From positions 12,161,228-12,225,227 of the forward strand of contig NC_083563.1 of assembly GCF_019925205.1 (NCBI RefSeq): a stretch of 64,000 nt of DNA, written 5' to 3'. Both the position numbers and the translations under genes were made by a program. The notes beneath the pieces were generated by a model, which was not told the DNA's origin, made no database searches, and worked only from the letters and a program-made list of their open reading frames with translations. The stretch comes from Metopolophium dirhodum. Its lineage: Eukaryota; Arthropoda; Insecta; Hemiptera; Aphididae. Positions 39,600-52,361 of this stretch are shown here, one piece after another (the stretch's first letter is position 1; each line of letters opens with the position of its first letter).

Positions 39600-41208
39600 G
39601 TAGAAAGCGCATGCGGCGAGTTCGTCGAAAGAGAATCTAGTTTTGGCGCATAATTCGTGGGAACGTCCGGGACAAATATCACAAGGAAAGGACGAGGAGG
39701 AGGAAAAAAATCTGCAAAACTAAAAACAATAGAAATAACAAAACTGCAACACACACAAGCGAGGGTTTTGCATTTCTCCGGGGCCGGAGATGGGCGTCAC
39801 TGTTTCACGGGAAAACAATGCGGCCGGCGGTCTGGCTGTTGTAATCAAGACCGTATTATGTATATATATATATATGTTTATAATGATAGAGATGTATACA
39901 CGAAAACAATTACAAACGTTTAGAAACATTAACTCGCACTTAAGTGTCTATATATAAGGATCAACTGCAGGCGCGGACGCCGGACTGGAATAAATATAAT
40001 TTATAGGCATTGGATGGAATATCTGTAAAGCGCAAACGTTTTTAACCAATGTAAGGTATGGGTATGTTATGCGTGTATTACAGGCTTGACACTCAAGTCG
40101 GGAGATTTGTGGTGGCGAGGGATCTTATTACGGGGGCTTAGCACCTTAGTCCCTTCAAATAATTTTCAAGACCACAAGCAAAGTTCAATAACGTTTGACG
40201 AGCGTTAGGTAGGTACTAACTTAATAATGTGGCGTGAAATATTATTTGAAAGATTTGTTTGTTTTATTATTTTAACCATTTTTTTATAAATCCGATGTTC
40301 TATTATTTGAGTCAATAATTTTATCTTCAGCCCAAATTTAGTCCCGTCCTATAGAAGTAATCAAAATTGAAAAAAAAATCATCACAGTCTTGTCATTAAA
40401 TTTGGTGTTGTAAAGATATTAGTTATGAGTTATGACTTATGACTATTAATAGGTATTATAATAATATAATATAATAACATATAATATCATGAACTACGTT
40501 TCATGTACCCATTATTGTTTATATGGTACAAATAAGTAAAATCTGCAATCATCTGGGAAATGTTCGTATAATCATATACCTAATACCTACATAATATTAT
40601 TATACTGTTGCTTGATCATATTATTGTATTATTTTGACTGCTGTTCCGTGATATACATAATATATTATTATTTATTATACGCACTTTATCTTGACTTGCT
40701 TAAATATACAAGCGGAGCTATAATATACCAAAAGTTGGTAAAATATGGTATACTCTCGCTGAGACTAGCTGGATACAATTTGGGACTCAACTCGGATGCA
40801 GCCAAGTCATTATCGGTAAGTTAAAATGTTATAGGACATGGAGTTCTATATAGGTTTTCTCCACACCCCAGTTAGTCCATGCCCCAGTCAGTCCACGCCC
40901 GGGTATTTAATATTACAATCGAACAGACGAGCGTTTTGGCAGAAGTTCGGGTGAGATCCATCACACACCAAAAGTCCTATGAGATTTCGTTTGTCATAGT
41001 ATACCTATAATACCGCAACAATGTTATGACTTATGATATATGTGCTGTGTAGTGTTGTAGGCTGGTCGAGCGCGAAACGTTTCAAAAGCGATCAAAAGTA
41101 AAAGCAGTGCTCCAGTTAGATATTATAAACTACCTATGCCTATACTCTTGGCGGCCGCGTGACACTGTATAACACTTGCGCATTATAATGCCTCGTAAGC
41201 GGTGTATA

Positions 41209-41260
41209 CAGGGTGTTTATTTTAAACTGCAGCAGGCGCTAATTTATCTCGAAACGTGTT
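41209..41260 (+). mobile_element. Solitary mariner-like terminus
   Basis: A TA followed by CAGGGTGTTTATTTTAAA matches the form of a Tc1/mariner-type element end. I could not find a matching inverted end downstream, so this is probably a fragment of a decayed element. The right boundary given is arbitrary. Confidence 0.3.
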
Positions 41261-41832
41261 AATTATTTTTAAAAATACATTCTTGTTAAGAATTTTTCAA
41301 CATATTATTATGGATATGTATAATTTGTTTGTTTGTTTTTTATCCTTTTTATCGTTATAATCCTTAAAGTGTTTTAGTCTTTTAAATTCCTTATATTATC
41401 ATATATTATCATATACATTTATTTCATATTCCGAAGCAGAACAATATTCTACCGAGGCTATTATTTGAATGAGTATAAAACTTAAAAATTCATAATTATA
41501 AAAATGGTAAAAATGCAAGAATACAAACACGAAGATTTACATTTGGGTTTTTCAAAAAAGAAGAAACGTTTTGAAAACGTGAACTGATTACGTGATAATG
41601 AGTGTTTACTATGAAACGAATCACCCGGTATATAAATATGTACATACGCAAGTATACAATATAATATAATAATATTGTTAAGGTAACTTATATGTAATAT
41701 CGTGTGCACGACGACGATTTAGCGTGCAGATGCTTATAGGTCGGAGTTTACATAACACCACCCGCCGCCGTCGTCGATTAGCAGCACCCGATAAGTCTCG
41801 GGCTCGTGTCCGCGCCAGTCTCTCGATCAGAT

Positions 41833-41863
<31 letters not shown>

Positions 41864-41890
41864 TAACAATAACAATAACAATAACAACAA
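41833..41890. repeat. Compound (AAT)n-(AACAAT)n microsatellite
   Basis: About nine AAT units pass directly into four or five AACAAT units. It gives poly-Asn (plus) and poly-Leu (minus) shadow frames, which are not genes. Confidence 0.95.
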
Positions 41891-42110
41891 TATTTTTAAC
41901 AGAGGTAGCCAAAACTTAGTGGTATGATATTATATTTTTATAATACGATATAATAATATATACCACCATCATCATAATATTATATCCACATTCTATATTA
42001 TTATAATATTGTTATAGTCTGTAATATATCGTATATTGTATCATTTATTAGTCGTTCGTGTCGGTGTCGTCGATGAGATAGATAATATAATATACATGTA
42101 TATACAAATA

Positions 42111-42454
42111 CAGGGTGAATTTTTAATCATGTTCCCCCTATATGTGTGCTTAAATCATACATGTATTCAAATTCTGATTTTTGGAATTTTGAATTGTGTA
42201 CACACGGAAACCATATTTTTGAATACTTGAGATTTTTTGTACCACTTTAAGGATGACCCTGTGACAAAAAGATATATTTTTTGAGAATTTTGATGTATCT
42301 AAACCATCAATCGCCATTCCTTAAGTAGTACAAAAAATACAAGAAATTTGAAAATATGGTCTTGTGTATACTTAAAAAGTCTAAAAATCAAAATTTGAAT
42401 AAACGTAATATTAAAGGAAAAAATGAGGGTGAACATGTTTAAAAAATCACCTTG
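42111..42454. mobile_element. Palindromic Tc1/mariner-like MITE flanked by TA
   Basis: The element starts CAGGGTGAATTTTT after TA and ends AAAAAATCACCTTG before TA. Its left and right halves are imperfect inverted copies: for example, the left AATTTTGAATTGTGTACACA region mirrors the right-half TGTGTATACTTAAAAAGTC region, and AAGGATG near 42250 mirrors CATTCCTTAAG near 42315. The halves can fold into a hairpin of about 150 bp per arm. Complementarity continues about 10 bp beyond the TA on both sides, so the true ends could be slightly wider (about 42100-42467). No transposase is encoded. The assignment rests on the CAGGGTG terminus and the TA flanks. Confidence 0.65.
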
Positions 42455-42679
42455 TAATTTGTATATTTAAAAAGAAAAAACCTATGTGGCGAGTCTTCGG
42501 CCGCGCTACCAGAGAGGAGCTGAACGAGTATAAGTGCCGCGTGTGTTAGAAAACGAACGAGACTGTGGAAAAAAGGAAGAAACAAAGTATTGATCCCTCG
42601 GTCTTTTTATTTGACCATGATGTCGTAGTCATCATTGTGGACAGTAACGAAGTTATATATCGGTTGTGGATTTTCTTTT

Positions 42680-43097
42680 CTACATATCTTTATATATAAA
42701 TGTGAAAATGAAAACCTTTGAGGCCTATATTCTCGGAAACAACTGAACCGATCGTTTATGACAGTTGATTGATTCTCTAACTTAATAAACAAAGGAGTTA
42801 TCAATTATTATAAATAATGGCCTGTTACGTAATAATAAATAATAATAATAAATCAGTATTATTCTCAACTCATATAACCCATAGTAACCATTAATAAACA
42901 AAAATTTCTATCGTAAATCTCAAAATTCCTGTTTGAGAACCTACCAGGGATGATCAATTCCCTTTTTAAATTGGTCTATGACACTCACAAAAAATGTGGC
43001 TTTCTATTGGTGAAGAATTTTCGAAATCGGTTTAGTAGTTCCAGAGATTACCCTCAACAATGGTAACTAACAACTCCTCTTTATATACTAGTATAGA
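42680..43097 (+). mobile_element. Decayed interspersed repeat (non-autonomous TE remnant)
   Basis: The region reads like a widespread arthropod interspersed repeat. It opens with a TATATATAAATGTGAAAATG segment followed by an ACTGAACCGATCG phrase, and closes with AAATCGGTTTAGTAGTTCCA, GAGATTACC and CTCTTTATATACTAGTATAG. The phrasing recurs in many insect genomes near non-autonomous elements; this is recognition from memory and I cannot name the family securely. It directly abuts the foldback element at 43098. No coding capacity is seen. Confidence 0.45.
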
Positions 43098-44204
43098 CTA
43101 GCTGATCCCGTTTACTTCGTTGCCCCTTAAATGTATTAACTCTATACGACTCAAACTTTGTTCAATTCGTTATTTAATATTCAGTGTATAGTATTCAAAA
43201 TTTATCTTAACTTTTTCGTTTCCCGGAATAAAAATTCTGATACGCAGCAGTACATTATCAGGTAGGCAATCTACCTACGTAGATCGTGGACCCCGTGCTG
43301 TTTGTACGTATGATTTAACTCTAAAGTATCAAAGTTATACCAAGTTTGTCGTTTTTACTTAATATAATCAATTTATACAAAATCGTATCCTAACCTAACC
43401 GTACTAAAATCCGATGAATGAAATAAAAAACAAATTTAACCCTTTGTAAATATTAACCTATCTTCTTCCCAGAGGTCTAATCTACCGACTAACTATATAA
43501 ATACACAGAATATAACTATACAGACTAAACTCTGGAACTACTTATCAGATCTTATATGTATATTGACAAAAGAAAATAATACAAATCAACAAATATGCCC
43601 GATTAACCAATAGCAACCAATATATTATACACAGGTGGTCCTAAAATTCTCCTTTATATAAACCTTCTCCGTGAAATACTCTTTCGTTTAAAAAAAAAAT
43701 CAAGACATTTATAATATATACAAGAAGATCTGATAAGTAGTTCCAGAGTTTAGTCAGTTTGTATTTAATATAGTTAGATATTTATATCTTAATTAATGTT
43801 CGTGGGTAGATTGGACCTCTGGGAAAAAGATATGTTAATTTACAAAGGGTTAAATTTGTTTTTTTTTTATTCATCGGATTTTAGTACGCTTAGGTTAGAA
43901 TAGGATTTTGTATAAATTGATTATATTAATCCACTGTAGGCGGAATTAAGTAAAAACGAGAAACTTGGTATAATTTTAATACTTTAGAGTTATACACTAT
44001 AATCATACACTTACCTACAAACCGAAGGTAGATTGCCTACTTGATAATGTACTGATGTGAATCAGAATTTTTATTCCGGGCAATGGAAAAGTTAAGATAC
44101 ATTTTGAACACCATACACCGAATATTAAATAACGAATTGAACAAAGTTTGAATCATATAGAGTTGATACATTTAACGGGCAACGATGTGCTCGGGATCAG
44201 CTAG
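43098..44204. mobile_element. Foldback element with arms of about 470-490 bp
   Basis: The outermost 13 bp (CTAGCTGATCCCG at 43098-43110) recur inverted at 44192-44204. Complementarity can be followed through nearly the whole element. Matching pairs include TTCAATTCGTTATTTAATAT with its inverse near 44125-44144, CATTATCA with TTGATAATG, CCTAACCTAA with TTAGGTTAG, TTTAACCCTTTGTAAAT with its inverse near 43840, and TACTTATCAGATCT with its inverse at 43727-43740. The arms are about 43098-43565 and 43711-44204, with a spacer of about 145 bp. Scattered mismatches and small indels show age. There is no ORF. Flanking duplications are not clear. Confidence 0.8.
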
Positions 44205-44580
44205 TTATTATTATATACACGCCGTATACCTTCACAATATTACAATTTATAGGTAAGATATACCATACACGTCGTCGTATGTACCCGCGTCGGTGGAATG
44301 TCGATCGATCTGTCACGGTGTTTCTTGGATCTGTGTATATCTATATTATGTATTATATGAAATTGGTAGAGGTAGGTACACCGATCGCTTCCGGTATACG
44401 CGTACACAAAGAATATTGCCTCGCAATCGTCTTGAAACGATACTAAATAATACATAATAATATTATATACATAGAACATCGGAACATCGCGTCGGCCGCC
44501 GCTGTTTTTTTTCTCGGTTTCCGACGACAACACGCGCGCCGCCACGTTTCGCACCAATTTCGGATCTCCCGGCTTAACAT

Positions 44581-44643
44581 TGTGTGTGTGTGGTGGAGAC
44601 AGAGATAAAAAAAAGAGAGAGAGAGAAAGAGAGAAAGAGAGAT
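44581..44643. repeat. (TG)n plus polypurine GA-rich tract
   Basis: Six TG units are followed, after a short gap, by a polypurine run of about 30 bp of GAGAGA/GAAAGA units. Confidence 0.9.
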
Positions 44644-47600
44644 AGGTATAGACGGGTGAACGTGATTCGTTTTTATAGCGTCCGCAAGATAGTATAATAA
44701 TATACCAGGAATATACGCACGCATCATTGTCGTCATGCAGTTTCTTATTCGCAGTGTTCGATCCATAACGTTATTGAATTTTTCCCACAGAGAACGCTAC
44801 TCATATATTGTTCGCTATATGTAAAAAACTAAACGTTTCTCCCGACTTGCCTTTAAATACCTACCGGCGATAATCCGAGCAAAAAATATACGAAAAAACT
44901 CTGAATACATCTCGACAAATCTCGGTGTTAATCGTCTATACGGGCGACCGTCGCGATTTATAGCTACACCAGAGCTATAGTAGCAGATGATAATCGAAAT
45001 GAACAAATAAAAAACCTTCGATTCGCAACACGGGAAATAAACACTTCCGTTGGGTTTGGGATGACGAAGACGTTTGATTTCGTTCGGCGTTCGACAAGTT
45101 CAAACAATAAATGCTCATCGGTCGGAGGTAAACGCGTCACACAAATACGTGTGTTGGTAGGTATTTATTTTGTAATAAAATCGCATATCATTCTGCGGAG
45201 AAAAATTCTAAACAAATAAAACTCACAGGATATCACAAAAATATTTATTTTTTCAACCACCATAATATCGTTATTATTACTGTTCATATAATTTATGCGG
45301 TATATTCTCGAATTTCGAAGACGTCAATTACCCACGCAGTACAGTTATCCGGTAAACAAAAATGTGATCGTGAAGAATTTCGTGTTGTTAAATGAACAAA
45401 GCGAAACACGAAATTATATGGACATTTTATACGAAAACGACATAACACACGTAATATGATATCCTGTTTATTTCCGTTAAACTGTGAACAAATGTTATTG
45501 TATCAGGGTTTTATTTCACTTTTACATACATAATAGCAATATGTATGCGAGTTATTATTCACGGACTCAGTCGCTTTGCTGTGGATTATAATAATATATC
45601 GCAGTCGAATGATGATGTCCAAAACGCAATCGAATGGAATATTTTATAGTTATATTATTAATAATATATAATATAGGTAGCTGCGGTATGGAATGTGTAT
45701 ATTAACTTGGGAGTCCATTAGGTACCTCGTAAGTCGTAATTCATCCGAAATCACCTAAGGCTGATACATCACAATAATATAATAATTATCAAAGTGCAAT
45801 TTGTATAGGATTGGACAATATCAATACCGCGGACGGATATTAGCAAACGTTTGAAATCATCGTCAAATTACGTATGCAAATAAAGTAGTTACCTGTTATA
45901 CGCGATGTACAAGTGCTATTGACTTGTTAGTCATTATAACTCATACGCATACGTAGGTATATATTATAATTCTGAATATAACGGAATTTTAATATTGTAT
46001 ATTATTATTTATTTGGGTTTGAAAACACGCAAGCTCAAATATTATTGTATTATCTTTATAGATATTATTAAATTAACGGGAAAACGCTGTTTGATCAGAT
46101 ATAAGTACGAAAAATAGTCATAATAAGTAACACGGTTTAGTAGTAATTTGTATTTACTTAATAATAATGTACCTCGTACGTATTGTATATGATGGATGAT
46201 AATCAATTAAACCAGCTTCGTCAATTTTCACATAATCCGATTTTTGTACGATTTCGCAAATTTAAACAGATTACCATTCACCGTATTGTATATGTACAAT
46301 GCTACATCATTATGTTATATTCTATTCCGTCGGATCCCATTCGGAGACGTTAGAGACATCAACATCTCTCCGCAGAAAATAAAAAAAAATAATAATAAAG
46401 AACCCAGATAAAAAATGCCTCGGACGCTTTCAACAACAATAATATTATTGTACTGTGTGCACACAGCTTTTCATATCGAAACTTTCTTAAACGTCCACAC
46501 TCCACCGATGTTAGCAACGCGTATTAATAATATACAGAACCTATCTGCAACGACATCGCATTGTTATAATAATATCGTACAAAAAATATTATATATACGC
46601 TGCTGCAGTAGTATACGTCGTAATACATCCGACACATTAATGATAAAATAAAATATATTTTATAGTTTCATTACTGCAAAAATATAAAAACCTCTGTACT
46701 GGAATGCTATATTGCTCGCCGGCGCAGTCGACGACGACGACAATAATAATATTATATTATATCATATTTTAATACACAATATATTATATATAATAATAAT
46801 ATGACTTATATAGTTCCACCTTAATGAAGCTCAGTTAGGACGTTACGCGCGTGTATATGGCGTAACACACCAATATAACAATACACGTTCGAAGATCACG
46901 TGATTCTATATTATTGCCGCGAGAGAGTGGTCTTTTATACATTTATACATCGAATATCAACAACACGCCGCGTCGCGGTTTTTTCTTTTGTGTTTTTTAT
47001 TCATATATTTTTGGCGATTTCCGTAAACGCGTTCGTCGAACTTTCCGCAAGGCGGTTTCGGAAACCGTTTCGTATATTAACTGATATCGTATAACGAACA
47101 ATAAGTAGCGTACCTACCCCGGAATGGAACACACTATCGTTTAGTCAATTTTTTTATTTTGCCAGAACTGCCAGGCACATGTCCATAGAAGGAGGCGCAT
47201 AACCAACGGTCACCATAACTATATATTATTATTATGCTTACTGAGAATAAGCAAACAAAAAATTGTAACCACTTTAATCACTTCACTGCAATAAATATAT
47301 AAGCATCTCGATCGAGCCAAACCATTACCACATTTACGTGTACCCGGTTCTTATTTTATATTATGTGTGTCAGTGTTGTGGCTCTATTTGTCCTCGGTCA
47401 TATTCAGTCAAATTTAGTACAATATATTATATCATATTAGGGTCATACGTTCGTCGGAAAAGAGTCAGATCGATATTGTATTGTATATGGCTAGTAAATT
47501 TAATAAGACATTTAACGAATGTATTTTCCAACAGTAATTGACACGCTGGGCTTACATCTACACGGATGACGACTAGCGCAAGTCGAATAAAATTAATACG

Positions 47601-48189
47601 ATTCGCATAGTCGTCGAGATATTTGTTGGTACGTGCACACACCACTTCACCCGCCTGTAATATATTTATTGTCGTAGTCGTGCGGTTTATTATATTATAA
47701 TATTATATCATAATAATAATTTATAACGATATAATAATTGTGTGCCGTAAACAATGTGCGATGGATCTACCGTGACGTGAATAATTTTTCCTTTTGTTTT
47801 CCACTGTCTATACAAAACGCGTTTATAATAAAATATATAATATATATAAATTTGTGCACTGCACGCGTGCCTATTGCGCCTCCAAAACGTATATATTATA
47901 CACTATTTTATAATATATATTGCTTAACGATAATGTTGTGGACACCGGACGGACTACTTTTACGACTCTGCAGACGGACGACATAGTGCGAACAAATCAA
48001 AATAATTATAATATCGATAACAATTTGAACTAATATAATATAATAATGAAACCTAACCCACACCGAAACCGAGCTGACTTGCCAGTCAGGCCAAATGTCT
48101 GTTGGCGTCCGATATCGTTGTTTTTATCACAAAACATTTCTGAATCGAATTTTGACCACATCAAAAAGAGTAAATCACTTGTGTCTTTA

Positions 48190-48220
48190 CCACACACACA
48201 CACACGCACGCACACACACA
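48190..48220. repeat. (CA)n microsatellite with CG interruptions
   Basis: CACACACA runs are interrupted twice by CG (ACGCACGCAC). Confidence 0.95.
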
Positions 48221-51200
48221 AATAGACGATGAAAATCGTTATTGTCTATACTCTATTTACAATATACACAATATATATAATAATAATATGACACTATGAC
48301 AGTAGTTTTCTGTTTTAATCAAATCATGAGAGACTTAAACGCGTTAAGAGCTGATGTGCAGGGCCCACGAGTTTCTATAATATTATAATTATTATTTTTG
48401 ATTTTCGGACCGCGCAAAACAAACTAAAAATAATAATAATATTATAGATACGAAGTCCTATACTTTATAATATACTCACGATTCTCTTTGCTCTTAGACG
48501 CTTTGTTTATTTCCCGCTGCAACAATCGACTATAACAGGTACCTTAATTAGACACGAAATTATTTTAAAAAGTAAGGAAAAACATTGAACTCTGCTACTG
48601 CTGGTTCCCGATAGTAAAAGGTTATATTTACCTACACGTGAATAATGTTCATCGAGATATCTGGAGTCGTGATTTTATGACCTCTGAGGGGGGTATATAT
48701 TTTCATATACTACTTACATAACACTATGTATAATATATACGATGTTCATATACATTATACATATATTTATTATAGTTAGGTTTATTGTGTACCTACAGTT
48801 TAAATATAAACATATTGTGGGCAGGCATATTATAACCTAACCTGCCCATTGGGCACACATATTGTCGACGCTGTTGCAGGTCATCGACGAACGACGAGCG
48901 TTTGCAGCAGCTTCCGTAGCAATACAGTTCATAATATAGTAATAAACATAATATATATATATATATATTATATTATATACCTATGTAATATATTGTAATT
49001 TCCTACGAACTAAGGAATCTGAACAATACTAGTGCAAATGGTTATTATCAGCAATAGATTGGAGTCGTTGGAAACAAGCTACTACGAAGCTTGCATCATA
49101 AAATAATGTCAAACATACAGAATATACCTTATGCTTAGTGAATACGAAATCAGTTATATACTCTATCGATTAATCAAGTGATCAAAATCCATGTGTAGAC
49201 AAATTAATATACCTACGTCTGATGGCGGTTATCATAAAATAATATATTAACGTCACCAGAATATAATAATAATACTAATAAATAGTAAAATTAGGTATAC
49301 CAATTATATTTAATTTTCTTTTTCTTTCAACAGCTGAATATATGCCTACAAATTGCATAGATAGTTATTTAGTTAGGATACAACTATGTATTAAAAAAAA
49401 ATAATATTTTTTAATGACTTGAAGGTTATTAAATGGAACAAGTCTATATAATCGCTTCGTTATGGCCGTAAACATTTTCGTGGAAATCGTAAAAATCTGT
49501 GAGTTGTATAAGCTTTAATAGACGTCCAGTTTTTAAACCAACACGATTATGCATTATAAACCCACAGTGAATGTTAATTTGTTCGACTGCAAAGTAAACA
49601 GAAATAAATTAAAATCACAGGATAGACGTAATTTAGATTTTAAATACTTTAAATGCATCGACTACTGCGCGGCTTCCGCACACAAGGGATCACAGTAAAA
49701 TTAATAAATTTGCATGGATCATGGATCTATAATTTTTATTGTTTCACGATTTGGAGTGATAATTACTTAATATACCATTAAAATATAATACATTGACTAC
49801 TGGCTCCCGCATACGCTGGATTACTTACGGACAAATTATAATTGAAATATATGTTAGGTATATGCGCATATCGGTAATTTATATGTATCTATAAATTTGT
49901 TGCAAATTCACAAGTTGGAATAATTATCAATATACTATTAAAAATAACGCGTGTAGTTTCTCTTGCACAGATTACAATACAACTTTACACTCATTCTCTT
50001 GTGCATCGACCAAAAAACACGAGATTTATCAACAAAATATAATTATTAGCATATTCTATGGTTGAAGGATTTCTATAACCACATATTTATTTTGTTTTTA
50101 CTTCAAATTAGTATTATAAACAGTAGGTATGCTATAAATAGTATGATATATTTTTCTTTGTATTCTTTGTTTAACATTGAAACTCGTCAGCCTAAAAAAA
50201 AATCATTGCTTTAAAAAGTATCTAGCTGCTGGTAGGTATATTATAGATATACAAATAACACATATCCAATTAAAGAAATTCATGTTTTGAATACAACAGT
50301 CATAATACGCATTAAATACACCTTGCGTTTAATAACGAAATCAATTTAAAAAATACACTTACGACGGTAAATAGTGACATTTAAAACCACTGGTTGTAAG
50401 AAAAAAATATACCCGATAATTACAGACCATTAGAAAATTTTCTAATTACATATTACAACATTTAAGATAAAATATGAAAAAAAATTACGTTCAGCATTAT
50501 AGTCTTGGTTTATTCTTTAACTCTTAATGTTGATGGTTTTGCAGACGTCGAGTATTTCTATCTTGGCGTGTACAATCATATATAATGTAATATTTGCAGC
50601 AAGGTAGTAGTCACATAAGATAATTATACATTCACAACGCTATTCCGCATAAATTATGCCATGAATTAAACATCAAATTATAATACTTATTCGCAAAAGT
50701 TAGGATGAATCGGCAAACAACAAAATATTATCATATACATACCTAACGCACGCACTTATATTATTATGTTATATTCATACAGTCCACGTGCATATACCGC
50801 CATCGGTTACAAATAGTATAATAAATAAAAAGAATTGGTATTAAGAAATAAATAAATAAAAATTAATACAAAAATGGATAGGTACCTCTATCTAACGTAA
50901 TATATAATATACATACATTATATTATACATTTACGGTATAGATAATAAAAACATAATAATATATTTTATTAATAATATTCATTTACTAAACGCCAATTAT
51001 TTTTAATATTTTACGAGTTCCGCCGCTCCGAGATTTCTGTCCGTCCGTCCCGCGGGCTTATACATATTGTATACCTGTATTTAATAAGGATTTTTAATAT
51101 GACTCTAGGGTAATAATGTCTATAAAATGTATAGGATATACCACGCGTGGGTCGGTCAAAAACCACAATTAACAGTGGATATGTATATGCTTATAGAAAG

Positions 51201-51789
51201 TTTACAGTGATTAACGTATCACTGAAAAATAAGTCAATTTTGGCGGGGTGAATTTACTTTGGGTACGTATCCGTAATTTTATGTTTAAAATTGATACAAA
51301 ACAAATTGCCTAATTTATAAAATGTCTTATTCAAATAAAATAACTCAACTCGGCAAGTACTTATATGATGCACCTTGCTATATCACCCTAAACAGTTGTA
51401 TAGTTTTAATGTAATAATAATCACCCAACAGACATTGTCTTCAGTTGTGTGTTTTCCTAACCATTCTATTTGAACATCTGGTCGTATTCACGAAATCGCT
51501 AATTTAAAAAAAAATAACATTTCTCTCTTTGCTTTCTACTAAAACAATAGTAATTGTTAGAAAAATCACGAAGTCCCATTAATAAAACGTATATGAACGA
51601 TAATGTAAAATGTATTAGCATTTACAACGTGCATTCTCAAAACAGTAATAAATAATATCATTTATCCAAAAGAAAAATAATTTAGTTTTTACACCAAATA
51701 TAAAATAAGAAAGTATATTATACATATAATAATAATATATTATGTCATCAAAAACGTACATAATAACTAAATAATAATCATATATTTCA

Positions 51790-51813
51790 TTAATTAATTA
51801 ATTAATTAATTAA
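51790..51813. repeat. (TTAA)n-type microsatellite
   Basis: Six TTAA tetranucleotides occur in a row (TAATTAATTAAT phase). The tract is self-complementary and can form a small cruciform. Confidence 0.95.
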
Positions 51814-52319
51814 TCTTTTCGTTGGTATCAATAATTAATTTAAAATAAAACTGCATCGTTTTAATGTAAGATGCTTGAAATATCTATATAGTCGGACATT
51901 TGTTTTGTACATATTTATATTTTTGAGAAAATGCGTATAATATGACTGTATCATGTAATACTACCTATTATAATATAACATAATATGTGAGTCTTAAGAT
52001 TTCCGTCTTTAGATAGTAAAACTGTATATTTGCTTTTTTTTAAATACGTTATATTAACGGAAGCACCTGATATTATTTTATGGAATACTAAGAAATAATA
52101 ACTGGAAACGTATCTACGTTTTCGTGAGAATCGGTGTTTTTGTGTTTTTTCTTTACACTCGTTTACTTTTCAAAGTTGTAAACTAAGATAAATAAATACT
52201 ATAATTCACACTCGTTTTTAGATTGGCAATCCACACAGGTATAGCTGCGGTCCATAGCTGAATTTATTTTTATCGTAAATATAATCAAAAAGAAAGTATA
52301 ATATATTATAAATTATAAT

Positions 52320-52361
52320 AATATACATATAAGTACGAATAATATACATATAAGTACGAAT
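52320..52361. repeat. Two-copy 21-bp tandem repeat
   Basis: AATATACATATAAGTACGAA plus T is present twice, head to tail and identical. Confidence 0.95.

Noticed and set aside
41678..41927. Poly-Leu (minus) and poly-Asn (plus) open frames
   Set aside because: They are produced by the compound AAT/AACAAT microsatellite.
48478..48534. Minus-strand mini-exon candidate (RLLQREINKASKSKE) between TTATAG and GTGAGT
   Set aside because: Its end phase does not fit the exon at 39153, the peptide matches nothing I know, and the acceptor lacks a pyrimidine tract.
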